Assembly (NCBI RefSeq): GCF_000184745.1
Contig: NC_014931.1
Location: 3,100,001-3,164,000, forward strand
Direction of reading: 5' to 3'
Origin: Variovorax paradoxus EPS
GTDB taxonomy: Bacteria; Pseudomonadota; Gammaproteobacteria; Burkholderiales; Burkholderiaceae_C
Length of the DNA: 64,000 bases
Shown: in pieces, positions 19,048 to 31,555 of the stretch
Position numbering within the stretch: the first letter of the stretch is position 1
How the letters are laid out: every line of letters begins with the position of its first letter
Program-made: the position numbers and the translations under genes
The notes under the pieces: generated by a model
Told to the model about the DNA's origin: nothing
Database searches by the model: none
Seen by the model: the letters and a program-made list of their open reading frames with translations, nothing else

Positions 19048-19134
19048 GCGGCCATCGCAGTCGATGCCGAAGGCTTGCGCCGCCAGGACAGACAGTCGGG
19101 TCCGACCCATGGATTCAGTTTCAAGAGGAAGCTT

Positions 19135-19707
19135 ATGGCAGACAACCGTGTCAGAAACAGTGGTCAGAAGTTCATCGCGCGGAACCGGGCGCCGCGTGTG
19201 CAGATCGAGTACGACGTCGAGATCTACGGCAGCGAACGCAAGATCCAGCTGCCCTTCGTGATGGGCGTGATCGCCGACCTCGCGGGCAAGCAGATGGACC
19301 CGATGCCCGATCTGGCCGAGCGCGATTTCATGGAAGTCGACATCGACAACTTCGACGACCGCATGAAGGCGATCAAGCCGCGCGTGGCGTTCCAGGTGCC
19401 CAACACGCTCACGGGCGAAGGCCAGATGAATGTCGACATCACCTTCGACACCATGGACGACTTCTCGCCCGCGCGCATCGCGGGCCAGGTGGGCGCGTTG
19501 CAGCAGTTGCTCGCCGCACGCACCGAACTGTCGAACCTGCTCTCGTACATGGACGGCAAGAACGGTGCCGAGCAATTGATCGCGCAGGCCCTGCAGAACC
19601 CGGCGCTGCTCAAGTCGCTCGCTTCCGCGCCCAACCCGGCTGTCGCCAAGGCGGTCGAAGCGGCGAACGAGAAAGCGGGCCACGCGCCCGGCGGTTCTCC
19701 CGAGTAA
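19135..19707 (+). CDS. tssB: TssB contractile sheath small subunit
   Basis: 190 residues. Strong TssB/VipA/ImpB family features: KFIARNRAPRVQIEYDVE near the N-terminus, the LPFVMGVIADLAG core strand and helix, RDFMEVDIDNFDDRM, and LSNLLSYMDGKNGAEQLI. It forms the T6SS sheath with TssC in the cytoplasm, and its N-terminal helix is the part that in related systems is bound by TagJ, which is also encoded here. The ATG at 19135 is preceded by AAGAGGAA. The gap to tssC is 45 bp. The C-terminal 30 residues are Ala/Pro-rich and probably flexible. Confidence 0.97.
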   Translation: MADNRVRNSGQKFIARNRAPRVQIEYDVEIYGSERKIQLPFVMGVIADLAGKQMDPMPDLAERDFMEVDIDNFDDRMKAIKPRVAFQVPNTLTGEGQMNVDITFDTMDDFSPARIAGQVGALQQLLAARTELSNLLSYMDGKNGAEQLIAQALQNPALLKSLASAPNPAVAKAVEAANEKAGHAPGGSPE

Positions 19708-19752
19708 GCGCAAAGCCCGAGCAACGCACAGCAAGCCGACAGGATTCCCACC

Positions 19753-21261
19753 ATGAGCACCGCACCGAAACAGACAGCGCGCGCACAGGCCACCACGGTC
19801 GAGGCACTGGCGCCGAACGAGTTCTCCGACCTCCTGCAGCGCGAGTTCAAGCCCAAGACCGAGCAAGCGCGCGAGGCGGTGCAGAACGCCGTCAAGACGC
19901 TCGCCGTGCAGGCGCTGGAGAGCACGGTCACCATCTCCAACGATGCCTATCGCACGGTCCAGGGCATCATCACCGAGATCGACCGCAAGCTCACCGAGCA
20001 GATCAACCAGATCCTGCACCACGAGGACTTCCAGCAGCTCGAGGGCGCATGGCGCGGCCTGCACTACCTGGTGAACAACACCGAGACCGACGAGCAACTC
20101 AAGATCCGCGTGATGTGCGCCTCCAAGCGCGAAGTGGCGCGTTCGCTCAAGCGCCACAAGGGCATCGGCTGGGACCAGAGCCCGCTCTTCAAGAAGATCT
20201 ACGAAGCCGAATATGGCCAGTTCGGCGGCGAGCCCTTCGGCGCGCTGATCGGCGACTTCCACTTCGACCACAGCCCGCCCGATGTCGAGATGCTCGGCGA
20301 AATGGCCAAGATCGCCGCGGCCGCGCACTGCCCCTTCATCGCGGGCGCGTCGCCCACGGTGATGCAGATGGACTCGTGGCAGGAACTGTCGAACCCGCGC
20401 GACCTCACCAAGATCTTCCAGAACACCGAGCACACCGCATGGCGCTCGCTGCGCGAATCGGAAGACGCACGCTACATCGGCCTGGCCATGCCGCGCTTCC
20501 TGGCGCGCCTGCCGTACGGCGCGCGCACCAACCCGGTCGATGAATTCGAGTTCGAGGAAGAAACCGATTCGGCCGCGCACACCCGCTACACCTGGGCCAA
20601 CTCGGCCTATGCAATGGGCGTGAACATCAATCGCTCGTTCAAGCAGTACGGCTGGTGCACCTCGATCCGCGGCGTGGAATCGGGCGGCGCGGTGGAGAAC
20701 CTGCCCACCCACACCTTCCCCACCGACGACGGCGGCGTGGACATGAAGTGCCCCACCGAGATCGCCATCAGCGACCGGCGAGAGGCCGAGCTTGCCAAGA
20801 ACGGCTTCATGCCGCTGGTGCACCGCAAGAACTCTGACTTCGCGGCCTTCATCGGCGCGCAGTCGCTGCAGCAGCCGGCCCAGTACTACGACGCCGACGC
20901 CACGGCCAACGCGAACCTCGCGGCGCGCCTGCCGTACCTGTTCGCGTGCTGCCGCTTTGCGCACTACCTCAAGTGCATCGTGCGGGACAAGATCGGATCG
21001 TTTCGCGAGCGCGAGGACATGGAGCGCTGGCTCAACGACTGGATCATGAACTACGTCGATGGCAGTCCAGGCACATCGTCGCAGGACACGAAGGCAATGA
21101 AGCCGCTGGCGGCGGCGGAGGTCCAGGTGGAAGCCATCGAGGACAACCCCGGCTACTACGCCGCCAAGTTTTTTCTCCGGCCGCACTATCAGCTCGAAGG
21201 GCTGACGGTTTCCTTGCGGCTGGTTTCGAAGCTGCCGTCCAACAAGAAGGACAGCAGCTAA
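19753..21261 (+). CDS. tssC: TssC contractile sheath large subunit
   Basis: 502 residues, the normal length for TssC/VipB/ImpC. Characteristic segments: LTEQINQILHHEDFQQLEG and WRGLHYLVNN, the ETDEQLKIRVM strand that pairs with TssB, FGALIGDFHFDHSPPDVEML, APFIAGASP-like CPFIAGASPTVM, WRSLRESEDARYIGLAMPRFL and the C-terminal GYYAAKFFLRPHYQLEGL. It polymerises with TssB around the Hcp tube, and contraction drives secretion. The ATG follows a run from tssB of only 45 bp, so the two subunits are made from the same transcript. Confidence 0.97.
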   Translation: MSTAPKQTARAQATTVEALAPNEFSDLLQREFKPKTEQAREAVQNAVKTLAVQALESTVTISNDAYRTVQGIITEIDRKLTEQINQILHHEDFQQLEGAWRGLHYLVNNTETDEQLKIRVMCASKREVARSLKRHKGIGWDQSPLFKKIYEAEYGQFGGEPFGALIGDFHFDHSPPDVEMLGEMAKIAAAAHCPFIAGASPTVMQMDSWQELSNPRDLTKIFQNTEHTAWRSLRESEDARYIGLAMPRFLARLPYGARTNPVDEFEFEEETDSAAHTRYTWANSAYAMGVNINRSFKQYGWCTSIRGVESGGAVENLPTHTFPTDDGGVDMKCPTEIAISDRREAELAKNGFMPLVHRKNSDFAAFIGAQSLQQPAQYYDADATANANLAARLPYLFACCRFAHYLKCIVRDKIGSFREREDMERWLNDWIMNYVDGSPGTSSQDTKAMKPLAAAEVQVEAIEDNPGYYAAKFFLRPHYQLEGLTVSLRLVSKLPSNKKDSS

Positions 21262-21306
21262 ATCAACGGTGCTCCACGAGGGCGCAAATAACTTTGGGGG
21301 TTAATC

Positions 21307-21789
21307 ATGGCAGTAGACATGTTCATGCGCGTTGAGGGCGCGAACGGCGAATCCAAGGACTCGAACCACAAGGATTGGAGCGATATCAAGTCGTTCGCAT
21401 GGGGTGCAACGCAGCCTGGCAACATGGTCAGCGGCGGCGGCGGCGGTGTGGGCAAGGCCAGCTTCAACGACCTGCAGGTGGTCGCGCGCATCGACAAGGC
21501 GGCCCCGTCCATCCTGAAGAACTGCGCGAGCGGCAAGCACCTGAGCAAGGTCGAGGTGTCGCTGTGCAAGGCCGGCGGCACGCAGATCGAATACACGCGC
21601 GTCACGCTCGAGGAAGTGCTGGTCACCTCGGTGCAGTACACGGCGGAGCAGGGCGGCGACGCGGTGCTCGTGCAGTTCGCGTTCCAGGCCGCCAAGGTCA
21701 AGCAGCAGTATTGGGAGCAGACCGACAAGGGCGGCAAGGGCGCCGAGACGGTGCTCGGCTGGAACCTCAAGGAAAACAAGGAAGCCTGA
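21307..21789 (+). CDS. hcp: Hcp (TssD) tube protein
   Basis: 160 residues, the usual size for Hcp. Features: N-terminal AVDMFMRVEGANGES, KDWSDIKSFAWGA-type segment (HKDWSDIKSFAWGATQPG), VGKASFNDLQV, DKAAPSILKNCASGKHL and VQYTAEQGGDAVLVQFAFQ near the end. Hcp forms hexameric rings that stack into the inner tube, is secreted, and in related systems also carries small effectors in its lumen. Ribosome site GGGGG lies just before TTAATCATG. It is followed by a 140-bp gap with a strong hairpin, unlike the tight spacing downstream, so its mRNA level may differ from that of the other core genes. Confidence 0.97.
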   Translation: MAVDMFMRVEGANGESKDSNHKDWSDIKSFAWGATQPGNMVSGGGGGVGKASFNDLQVVARIDKAAPSILKNCASGKHLSKVEVSLCKAGGTQIEYTRVTLEEVLVTSVQYTAEQGGDAVLVQFAFQAAKVKQQYWEQTDKGGKGAETVLGWNLKENKEA

Positions 21790-21820
21790 GTTTCCTGTTG
21801 CCGTCATGCCGGGGGCAGGC

Positions 21821-21839
21821 CGCGCGAGCAACTCGCGCG
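21821..21839. repeat. Strong hairpin after hcp
   Basis: Perfect 8-bp GC-rich inverted repeat CGCGCGAG/CTCGCGCG with a 3-base loop (CAA), starting 31 bp after the hcp stop codon within the 140-bp hcp-tagJ gap. No U-run follows, so it is not a classical terminator. It may cause partial termination or protect the hcp 3' end. Confidence 0.6.
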
Positions 21840-21929
21840 CCGATGCAAGGAAGGCCCGCCCTCCGGCCGAGGATCGATCACCACCGGACGACTCGGCCCT
21901 GTGCGCGAGTCAGTCAATGAGGAAGCTTC

Positions 21930-22805
21930 ATGGGCGATGGGTTTGCAGTGCTGGGCGAGCGCTCCGTGGCCGAGCACACCGAATGGGTACAGCGGCAGAT
22001 CCGCGCGAGCCCCCAGAACGCCAGCCTGCGCCTTGCCCTGTGCCACTTCCTCGCGCTGCGCGGCGAGTGGCAGCGGGCTGAAGACCAGCTCAAGCTCGCG
22101 GCGAAGATCGATCCCTCTTTCGCGCCGGCGAGTGCCACCTGCGCGATGGCGCTGGCCGGCGAGCGCCACCGCACCGAGTTCTGGAATGGCGGCCGCGCGC
22201 CGTCCGTTGTTGCCGGCCAGGCCGCGTGGGTCGACGGCTTGATCGCCGCCGCGGCAATGCCACCCGAGCAGGCCGATGAAGCGGCTGTATTGCGCGAAGC
22301 GGCGCGGCAGGATGCGCCCGCATCGCAAGGCACGCTGAGCGTTGTCGACCGGTCCGATTCGCGTGCCGTGCAGGCCATCGACGGCGAGCCTGCGGAGACC
22401 ATCGGATTCGCCTGGCTCTGCGATGGCGACGTGCGCATGGGTGCCGTGCTCGAACTTCTCACGCCTTCGGGCTACGCGTGGCTGCCGCTGCATGCGGTGA
22501 GCCGCCTGAAGTTCAAGCGTCCGCAGCATCTGGTCGACCTGCTGTGGGCGCCGGCCGAAATCGTCCTGCGCGATGGCCGCGGGCTCAACGGCCTGGTGCC
22601 GGTGCGCTATCCCGGCAAGCTCGATGCGCTCGACGACGAAACCACGCTGGGCCGCCGCACCGACTGGCTGCCGCTGGCCGGCGAAGAGCAGTACGCGGGC
22701 ATCGGCCAGCGCACGCTGATCAGCGAAGCCGGCGACCATTCATTGCTCGATGTGCGTCTCGTCGAATTCGATTCGGCAGCAACCGCGGAGGGCGCCGCAC
22801 CGTGA
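21930..22805 (+). CDS. tagJ: TagJ (ImpE family) T6SS accessory protein
   Basis: 291 residues of the ImpE/TagJ family. The N-terminal half has a TPR-like helical arrangement (VQRQIRASPQNASLRLALCH, GEWQRAEDQLKLAAKIDP), and the C-terminal half contains the family segment DGDVRMGAVLELL, YAWLPLHAVSRLKF and LVPVRYPG. In characterised systems, TagJ binds the TssB N-terminal helix and the ClpV N-domain and helps sheath recycling. It is a marker of H1-like (i3-type) T6SS clusters. Its stop overlaps the tssE GTG start, so it is coupled to the baseplate genes. Confidence 0.9.
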   Translation: MGDGFAVLGERSVAEHTEWVQRQIRASPQNASLRLALCHFLALRGEWQRAEDQLKLAAKIDPSFAPASATCAMALAGERHRTEFWNGGRAPSVVAGQAAWVDGLIAAAAMPPEQADEAAVLREAARQDAPASQGTLSVVDRSDSRAVQAIDGEPAETIGFAWLCDGDVRMGAVLELLTPSGYAWLPLHAVSRLKFKRPQHLVDLLWAPAEIVLRDGRGLNGLVPVRYPGKLDALDDETTLGRRTDWLPLAGEEQYAGIGQRTLISEAGDHSLLDVRLVEFDSAATAEGAAP

Positions 22806-23365
22806 GCACCACGCTGCCCGCCAGCCGTTCCGCGGCGATCGACGCCGATGGCGATCCGCAGGAAAGCGTTGCGCGCGACCGCCTGCAGCCCGTGCTGCTC
22901 GATCGCCTGACCGACAAGCAGCCGCAGAGCCGCCAGGAGCGCGCGGGCAGTTTTCTCATGAGCGGCAGGCTCTTGCGCGACTCGGTGCTGCGCGACCTGC
23001 AGTGGCTGCTCAATACCACCAACTTCGGCACCGAGCACGGCATCAACGCCATGCCGCGCGCGCGGCGCTCGGTCGTGAACTACGGCGTGCGCGGCTGGGC
23101 CGGCGGGCGCATGTCGGAGGTCGACTTCGCCGACGTCGAGGCCGCCATCCGCGCCGCGATCATCGACTTCGAGCCGCGCATCATGAAGGACAGCATCGAC
23201 GTGCGCTGCGTGACCGATGCGGCCGACCTCGAACACCACAACCTGCTCGCGCTGGAGATTCGCGGCACGCTGTGGTCGGTGCCTTATCCGATCGAATTCA
23301 TCCTGCGCTCGGAGCTCGACCTCGAAAGCGGCCACATGATCCTGCGGCCGACGGGAGGCCTCTGA
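22802..23365 (+). CDS. tssE: TssE baseplate protein (GP25-like)
   Basis: 187 residues with the GP25/lysozyme-like domain of the phage baseplate: LRDSVLRDLQWLLNTTNF, SVVNYGVRGWAG, IDFEPRIMKDSIDVR and the terminal YPIEFILRSELDLESGHM. It initiates sheath assembly at the baseplate. The N-terminal 40 residues (RLQPVLLDRLTD region preceded by a flexible lead) are longer than in the minimal family. Start is GTG at 22802, overlapping the tagJ stop; the next gene tssF begins on the base after the tssE stop. Confidence 0.94.
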   Translation: MSTTLPASRSAAIDADGDPQESVARDRLQPVLLDRLTDKQPQSRQERAGSFLMSGRLLRDSVLRDLQWLLNTTNFGTEHGINAMPRARRSVVNYGVRGWAGGRMSEVDFADVEAAIRAAIIDFEPRIMKDSIDVRCVTDAADLEHHNLLALEIRGTLWSVPYPIEFILRSELDLESGHMILRPTGGL

Positions 23366-25246
23366 ATGGACGCAAGGCTGCTCGACTACTACAACCGCGA
23401 ACTCACCTACATGCACGAGCTCGGGGCCGAGTTCGCGCAGCGCTACCCGAAGATCGCGGGCCGCCTGGGCATGCGCGGCATCGAGGTCAGCGATCCGTAC
23501 GTGGAGCGCCTGCTCGAGGGCTTCAGCTTTCTCACGGCGCGTATCCAGCTCAAGATGGATGCGGAGTTTCCGCGCTTCTCGCAGCGCCTCCTGGAGGTGG
23601 TGTATCCCAACTTCCTCGCGCCGCTGCCCGCGATGGCGGTGGTGCAGATCGACGGCAACCTCAACGAAGGCTCGCTGAAGGCGGGCTACGAACTGCCGCG
23701 CCACACCGTCCTGCGCGGCCGCATGATCAAGGGCGAGCAGACGGCTTGCGAGTTCCGCACCGGCCACCCGGTCACGCTGTGGCCCATCAGGATCACCGAG
23801 GCCGGCATCGGCCCCGTGCCCGCGGAGATCGGGCATGCGATGCCGATGGTGGCGCGCCAGGCCAAGAGCGCGATCACCATCAAGCTCGAAGCGGTGGGCG
23901 GCGCCAGGTTCTCCGAGATGCCGCTCGACCGGCTCGAATTCTTTCTCTCGGGCGCCGAGTTGCATGCGCTGCGCGTGCTCGAACTGGTGGCGCACCGCAG
24001 CGTGGGGGCCGTGTGCCGCAGCGGCCCGGGCGCCCAAGGCGGGTCGTCGCGCATCGTGCCGCTGGGCGACGAGGCCATCCGCCACGAAGGCTTCGACCCC
24101 GACCAGGCGCTGCTGCCCTACGACGCGCGCTCGTTCCAGGGCTACCGGCTGCTGCACGAGTACTTCGCGTTTCCCGATCGCTACCTGTTCTTCAGCGTGA
24201 AGAACCTGCGCGCCGCGGTCTCGGCCATCGGCGGCAGCACGATGGAGATCGTGATCCTGCTGGACCGCGCCGACGCCGACCTGGAGCGGCTGGTGGACGC
24301 CAAGCACTTCTCGCTCTTCTGTACGCCCATCATCAACCTCGTGCCGCGCCGCAGCGACCGCATCCCGGTCGGGCCGGGCCAGCACGAGCACCACGCGGTG
24401 ATCGACCGCACGCGCCCGCGCGACTTCGAGATCTTCACCGTCGAGCGCGTCACCGGCCACATGACCAACGGCTCGGAGGAGCGCGAGTTCCGCCCCTTCC
24501 TCGGCTCGTTCGCGACCGACGACGGCGACTTCGGCGCGTATTTCTCGCTGCGCCGCGAACCGCGCCTGGTGTCGGACCGCGCACGCGCGCAGGGCACACG
24601 CACCAGCTACACCGGCAGCGAGGTCTACGTGTCGCTGGTCGACCAGCACGACGCGCCGTTTCCGCACAGCCTGCGGCACATCACGCTCGATGCGCTGTGT
24701 ACCAACCGCGACCTGCCGCTGCTGCTTCCGACGGGGCTCGAGTCGGACTTCACGCTGCGCATCTCGGCGCCCGTGCGCTCGATCCGCATCCTGCGCGGCC
24801 CGTCGCGGCCGTACCCGGCGCTGGCCGAAGGCGCGCTCACCTGGCGGCTCATCAGCCACCTGGGCCTGAACTACCTGAGCCTGACCGACGTCGATGCCGC
24901 GCAGGGCGCCGCCGCGCTGCGCGAGATGCTCGACCTCTACGGCAACCTCGCCGATCCCGCGGTGCGCCGCCAGATCCAGGGCGTGCGCTCGATGGCGCTC
25001 GCGCCGGTATTCCGCCGCTTGCCCGAGCCGGGGCCCATCGTCTTCGGGCGCGGCGTGGAGGTGGCGCTCAAGATCGACGAGGTCGCGTTTTCCGGCGCGA
25101 GCCCGTATCTTTTCGGCGCGGTGCTGGAGCAGTTCTTCAGCCGCCACGTGTCGCTCAATGCCTTTACCGAGTTCGCGCTCTCCAGCCTGCAGCGCGGCGA
25201 AATCGCGCGCTGGACCCCACGGGTCGGACGCCGCCCCGCCGTATGA
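23366..25246 (+). CDS. tssF: TssF baseplate protein
   Basis: 626 residues, the normal TssF (VasA/ImpG) size. The N-terminus LLDYYNRELTYMHELGAEFA is the family hallmark, followed by YPKIAGRLGM, DPYVERLLEGFSFLTARIQ, the FPRFSQRLLEVVYPNFLAP segment and, in the second half, HEYFAFPDRYLFF. TssF forms a 2:1 complex with TssG in the baseplate wedge. Its ATG directly follows the tssE stop, and its stop overlaps the tssG start (ATGA at 25243-25246), so the wedge subunits are translationally coupled. Confidence 0.96.
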   Translation: MDARLLDYYNRELTYMHELGAEFAQRYPKIAGRLGMRGIEVSDPYVERLLEGFSFLTARIQLKMDAEFPRFSQRLLEVVYPNFLAPLPAMAVVQIDGNLNEGSLKAGYELPRHTVLRGRMIKGEQTACEFRTGHPVTLWPIRITEAGIGPVPAEIGHAMPMVARQAKSAITIKLEAVGGARFSEMPLDRLEFFLSGAELHALRVLELVAHRSVGAVCRSGPGAQGGSSRIVPLGDEAIRHEGFDPDQALLPYDARSFQGYRLLHEYFAFPDRYLFFSVKNLRAAVSAIGGSTMEIVILLDRADADLERLVDAKHFSLFCTPIINLVPRRSDRIPVGPGQHEHHAVIDRTRPRDFEIFTVERVTGHMTNGSEEREFRPFLGSFATDDGDFGAYFSLRREPRLVSDRARAQGTRTSYTGSEVYVSLVDQHDAPFPHSLRHITLDALCTNRDLPLLLPTGLESDFTLRISAPVRSIRILRGPSRPYPALAEGALTWRLISHLGLNYLSLTDVDAAQGAAALREMLDLYGNLADPAVRRQIQGVRSMALAPVFRRLPEPGPIVFGRGVEVALKIDEVAFSGASPYLFGAVLEQFFSRHVSLNAFTEFALSSLQRGEIARWTPRVGRRPAV

Positions 25247-26435
25247 GTACAGCCGGCTTCTCCGACGACATGCCGCAGGCCGCGCAGGTGGAGGGCGAGG
25301 AGCTGTTCGAGGCGCATTCGTTCGATGAACCCGCGGGCCAGGAGACGCCGGAAATTGCAGCGACGGGCCGCCGCGATGCGCTGCTGGCCGACCCCGCACT
25401 GTGGGCCGGCCTGGTCGAGCAGCCCTTCGAGCACGACCTGTTCATGCTGCTGCGCAGGCTCGATGCGCACGGCGACCATCCCCTGCTGGGCCGCGCACCC
25501 CGCCCATCGGATGAACCGCTGCGCCTCGGGCAGGAGCCCTCGATGGCCTTCGCGCCGTCGAACGTCTCGGGTGTCGATGCCGATGGCGACGGGCCGCCGC
25601 GCATCTCGATCTACGGCTTCGGCCTGTTCGGCCCCAACGGTCCGCTGCCGCTGCACCTGACCGAGTACGCGCGCGAACGCAAGCGCCACCACAACGACCA
25701 CACGCTCAGCGCATTCGCCGATCTGTTCCACCACCGGCTCATCCTGCTGTTCTACCGGGCCTGGGCCGATGCGCAATCGGTCAACAGCCTGGACCGCCCC
25801 GACGGCCACCGCTTCGTCGACTACGTGGCGAGCCTCATGAACATGGGGCAGCCGGGCCTGAAGGAGCGCGACCGCATTGCCGACCATGCGCGCACCTTCA
25901 TGGCGGGCCATCTCGTGCGCCAGACGCGCAACCCCGAGGGGCTGATCCAGATCCTGCGCCTGTACTTCGACGTGCCCGTGCGCGTCGAGGAATTCGTGAG
26001 CGACTGGGTGATGATCGACGAGCGCCAGGTGAGCCGGCTCGGGCTCTTCGGGCGCAACCACCAGCTCGGCGGCGGAGCCACCATCGGCCTGGCGGTGCGC
26101 GATGCGCAGAGCAAATTTCGCCTCGAACTCGGCCCGCTCTCGCAACAGCAGTTTCGCGAATTCCTGCCGGGCAGCCGCCGGTTGCAGCAGGTGGTCGACT
26201 GGGTGCGGCAGTACGTCGGCATCGAGTTTGCCTGGGAGCTGCGGCTGGTGCTCAGGAAGCAGGAGGCGCGCGGCATGCAGCTGGGCAGCGACCAGCGCCT
26301 CGGCTGGGGCACGTGGGTCGGCACGCGCCTGTCGGACACCGACGCTGGAGACATGCTGTTCGAGCCCGAGGCGCTGTATCCCCGCAACACAACGGCGGCC
26401 GCAGTGCCTGCCGAGTCCGCTTCTTCCATGGCCCT

Positions 26436-26439
<4 letters not shown>
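25243..26439 (+). CDS. tssG: TssG baseplate protein
   Basis: 398 residues of the TssG (VasB/ImpH) family. Family segments: PFEHDLFMLLRRLDAHG, PLRLGQEPSMAFAPSNV, YGFGLFGPNGPLPLHLTEYA, RLILLFYRAWAD, and LRLYFDVPVRVEEFV with LGGGATIGLAVRDAQSKFRL near the C-terminus. The N-terminal 45 residues and last 20 residues are low-complexity. It joins TssF in the baseplate wedge and contacts TssK. Overlaps tssF upstream and clpV downstream (ATGA at 26436-26439). Confidence 0.95.
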
Positions 26440-29174
<2,735 letters not shown>

Positions 29175-29207
29175 GAAGGCAAAGAATGCATCAAGGAGAC
29201 ATCTTTC

Positions 29208-31541
29208 ATGGCGCGAGTCGTAACGGCGCATACGCCACTGGGTGAAGAGCAGCTGAAGTTCCGTTCGATGCGCGGCACGGAAGGGCTGTCGCAGCTGTTC
29301 GAGCTGGAGGTGGACCTGCTGAGTCCGAGCGCGGCGCTGGACCTGAAGTCGGTGCTGGGCAAGCCGCTGTCGCTGGAGATCCGCACGGCGGGTGCGCGGC
29401 CGCGGTTCCTGAACGGGCAGGTGGTGCGCTTCTCGATGGTGGGGCGCGAGGGCGGCACGTCGCGCTACACGGTGTACCGCGCGAGCGTTCGGCCGTGGCT
29501 GTGGTACCTCATGCGCTCGAGCGACAACAAGATCTTCCAGAACAAGAGCGTGGTGGAGATCCTGGAGGAGGTGCTGGGCGACTACGGCTTCGCGTTCGAG
29601 AAGAAGCTGGGCGGCAGCTATCGCACGTGGGAGTACTGCGTGCAGTACAACGAGAGCGACTTCGCGTTCGTGAGCCGGCTGATGGAGCTGGAAGGCATCT
29701 ACTACTGGTTCAGGCATGAGAAGGGCCAGCACACGCTGGTGCTGGCCGACGATGCGGGTGCGCACGAGCCGATGCCGGACTACGAGACCATCGACTACTT
29801 CGCGGCCGACCGGGACATCGGCGAGGACCTGGAGGTCATCCGCGACTGGCAGCCCGGCGAGGAGGTGCGCTCGGGCAGCTACACGGTGGACGACTTCAAC
29901 TTCACCACGCCCAAGGGCGACCTGGTGAACGTTCGCAGCCAACCGCGCGCGCACGACAACGCCGGCTACGAGATGTACGAGTGGCTGGGGGACTACCCGG
30001 CCGCGGGCGACGGCGAGCACTATGCGCGGGTGCGGCTGGAAGAGTCGCAGGCGCTGGCGCAACGCAGCGCCGGATCTTCGACGGTGCGCGGCATGGCGCC
30101 GGGGTACACGTTCAGGATGCGCAACTCGCCGCGCTCGGACGACAACCAAGAGTACCTGGTGGTGGCGGTGTCGTATGCGCTGCGCGAAGGCGGTTATGCG
30201 AGCGGGGCGGCCAGGGGCGAATACAACTTCGACTTCATGGTGCAGCCCAGCGCGCTGGCGTTCAGGGCGCCGCGGCAAACGCCGGTGCCGCGCACGAGCG
30301 GGCCGCAGACGGCGACGGTGGTGGGGCCCGAGGGCGAGGAGATCTGGACCGACGAGTACGGACGTGTGAAGGTGCAGTTCCACTGGGACCGCTACGGCCA
30401 GAAGAACGAGAACAGCTCGCGCTTCGTGCGGGTGTCGCACATCTGGGCCGGGGAGCGCTTCGGGGGCGTGTTCACGCCGCGCATCGGCCAGGAGGTGGTG
30501 GTGGACTTCATCGGCGGGCGAGTCGACCGGCCGGTGATCGTGGGGCGGGTGTACAACGCGGACCAGATGCCGCCGTTCGCGTTGCCGGGCGAGGCGACCA
30601 AGAGCGGCATCGTGACGCGCTCGAGCAAGGGCGGCTCGGGCGCGAACGCGAACGCCTTCGTGTTCGAGGACAAGATGGGCGCCGAGCAGATCCTGCTGCA
30701 CGCCGAGCGCAACCTGGACGTGGAGGTGGAAGGCGACGAGACGCACACGACCGACAAGACGCGCACCACGCTGATCAAGGGGCACGAGTCGGCGACCTAC
30801 GAGTCGGGGGAAGAGCGGCACATCACCGCCGGGGCGGTGGAGACGATCGACGGGGGCGAGGAGCGCACGGTGACGGGCGGCGCGACCGAGACGGTGACGG
30901 GCGGCGAGGAACGCACGATCACGGGCGGAGCGACCGAAACCATCATCGGCGGGGAGACGCGCACGGTCACCGGCGGCCTGATCGAGACAGTCAATGGCGG
31001 CGTGACACTGACAGTGAACGGCACCGTGGTGCGGATCCTCAGTGGCACCGAAATCCGGATCGTCGGCGCAGGGCGTATCGAGATCATCAACGCGATCGAT
31101 ACCAAGGTGGTGAATGGAACGAACGTCACCACCGTGACCGGCCCCAAGATCGTGTTCGCGCCATTCATCATCCACTACGCCGACACCTACACGATCAACA
31201 CCGTCAACTACATCGTCAACGCCAAGGTGGTGATCCACAACAAGCCCACGCAGACGCTCCACATCCAGGAGCACAGCCACTGGCGTTGGACGCGCTACGA
31301 CATCGAAGTGTGGCAGGGCGGTACGCACGGCATGGCGTTCGACATCTACGGCATGAAGCTGATGGTGAGCAGGTGGTTCCTGTCCGCCAATGGCATCTTC
31401 GTCAACCTCGCCGCGAAGACCGAGATCCAGACGATGAACAAGTACCAGGTCGGCTGGTTGAAGTTCCGGCAGTTCATCGACGACCGAAAGACCCACGGAA
31501 TGAGGGCGGTCAAGGGAACGATCTTTGTCAAGGTAAATTGA
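29208..31541 (+). CDS. vgrG: VgrG (TssI) spike protein 2
   Basis: 777 residues. Base and OB regions as in the other copies (FQNKSVVEILEEVLGDYGF; EEIWTDEYGRVKVQFHW; RIGQEVVVDFIGG; GRVYNADQMPPF), then eight-residue needle repeats of the VxGxxxxx kind from about 532 to 605 (VTGGATET, VTGGEERT, ITGGATET, IIGGETRT). The tail after about 607 is unique: it ends with WLKFRQFIDDRKTHGMRAVK and FVKVN and has no recognisable toxin domain. Ribosome site AAGGAG lies 7-12 bases before the ATG. Nucleotides 29225-31022 are almost identical to vgrG3. Confidence 0.95.
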   Translation: MARVVTAHTPLGEEQLKFRSMRGTEGLSQLFELEVDLLSPSAALDLKSVLGKPLSLEIRTAGARPRFLNGQVVRFSMVGREGGTSRYTVYRASVRPWLWYLMRSSDNKIFQNKSVVEILEEVLGDYGFAFEKKLGGSYRTWEYCVQYNESDFAFVSRLMELEGIYYWFRHEKGQHTLVLADDAGAHEPMPDYETIDYFAADRDIGEDLEVIRDWQPGEEVRSGSYTVDDFNFTTPKGDLVNVRSQPRAHDNAGYEMYEWLGDYPAAGDGEHYARVRLEESQALAQRSAGSSTVRGMAPGYTFRMRNSPRSDDNQEYLVVAVSYALREGGYASGAARGEYNFDFMVQPSALAFRAPRQTPVPRTSGPQTATVVGPEGEEIWTDEYGRVKVQFHWDRYGQKNENSSRFVRVSHIWAGERFGGVFTPRIGQEVVVDFIGGRVDRPVIVGRVYNADQMPPFALPGEATKSGIVTRSSKGGSGANANAFVFEDKMGAEQILLHAERNLDVEVEGDETHTTDKTRTTLIKGHESATYESGEERHITAGAVETIDGGEERTVTGGATETVTGGEERTITGGATETIIGGETRTVTGGLIETVNGGVTLTVNGTVVRILSGTEIRIVGAGRIEIINAIDTKVVNGTNVTTVTGPKIVFAPFIIHYADTYTINTVNYIVNAKVVIHNKPTQTLHIQEHSHWRWTRYDIEVWQGGTHGMAFDIYGMKLMVSRWFLSANGIFVNLAAKTEIQTMNKYQVGWLKFRQFIDDRKTHGMRAVKGTIFVKVN
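29225..31022 (+). repeat. Copy A of a 1.8-kb near-identical direct repeat (5' three quarters of vgrG2)
   Basis: Matches 31573-33370 at an offset of 2348 bp. I saw only four substitutions in the first 1.7 kb and a cluster of about six in the last 100 bp before similarity falls sharply. Most of the few differences are near the 3' junction, as expected at the edge of a conversion or duplication tract. Confidence 0.93.
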
Positions 31542-31555
31542 AAAGGACGGCGGTG

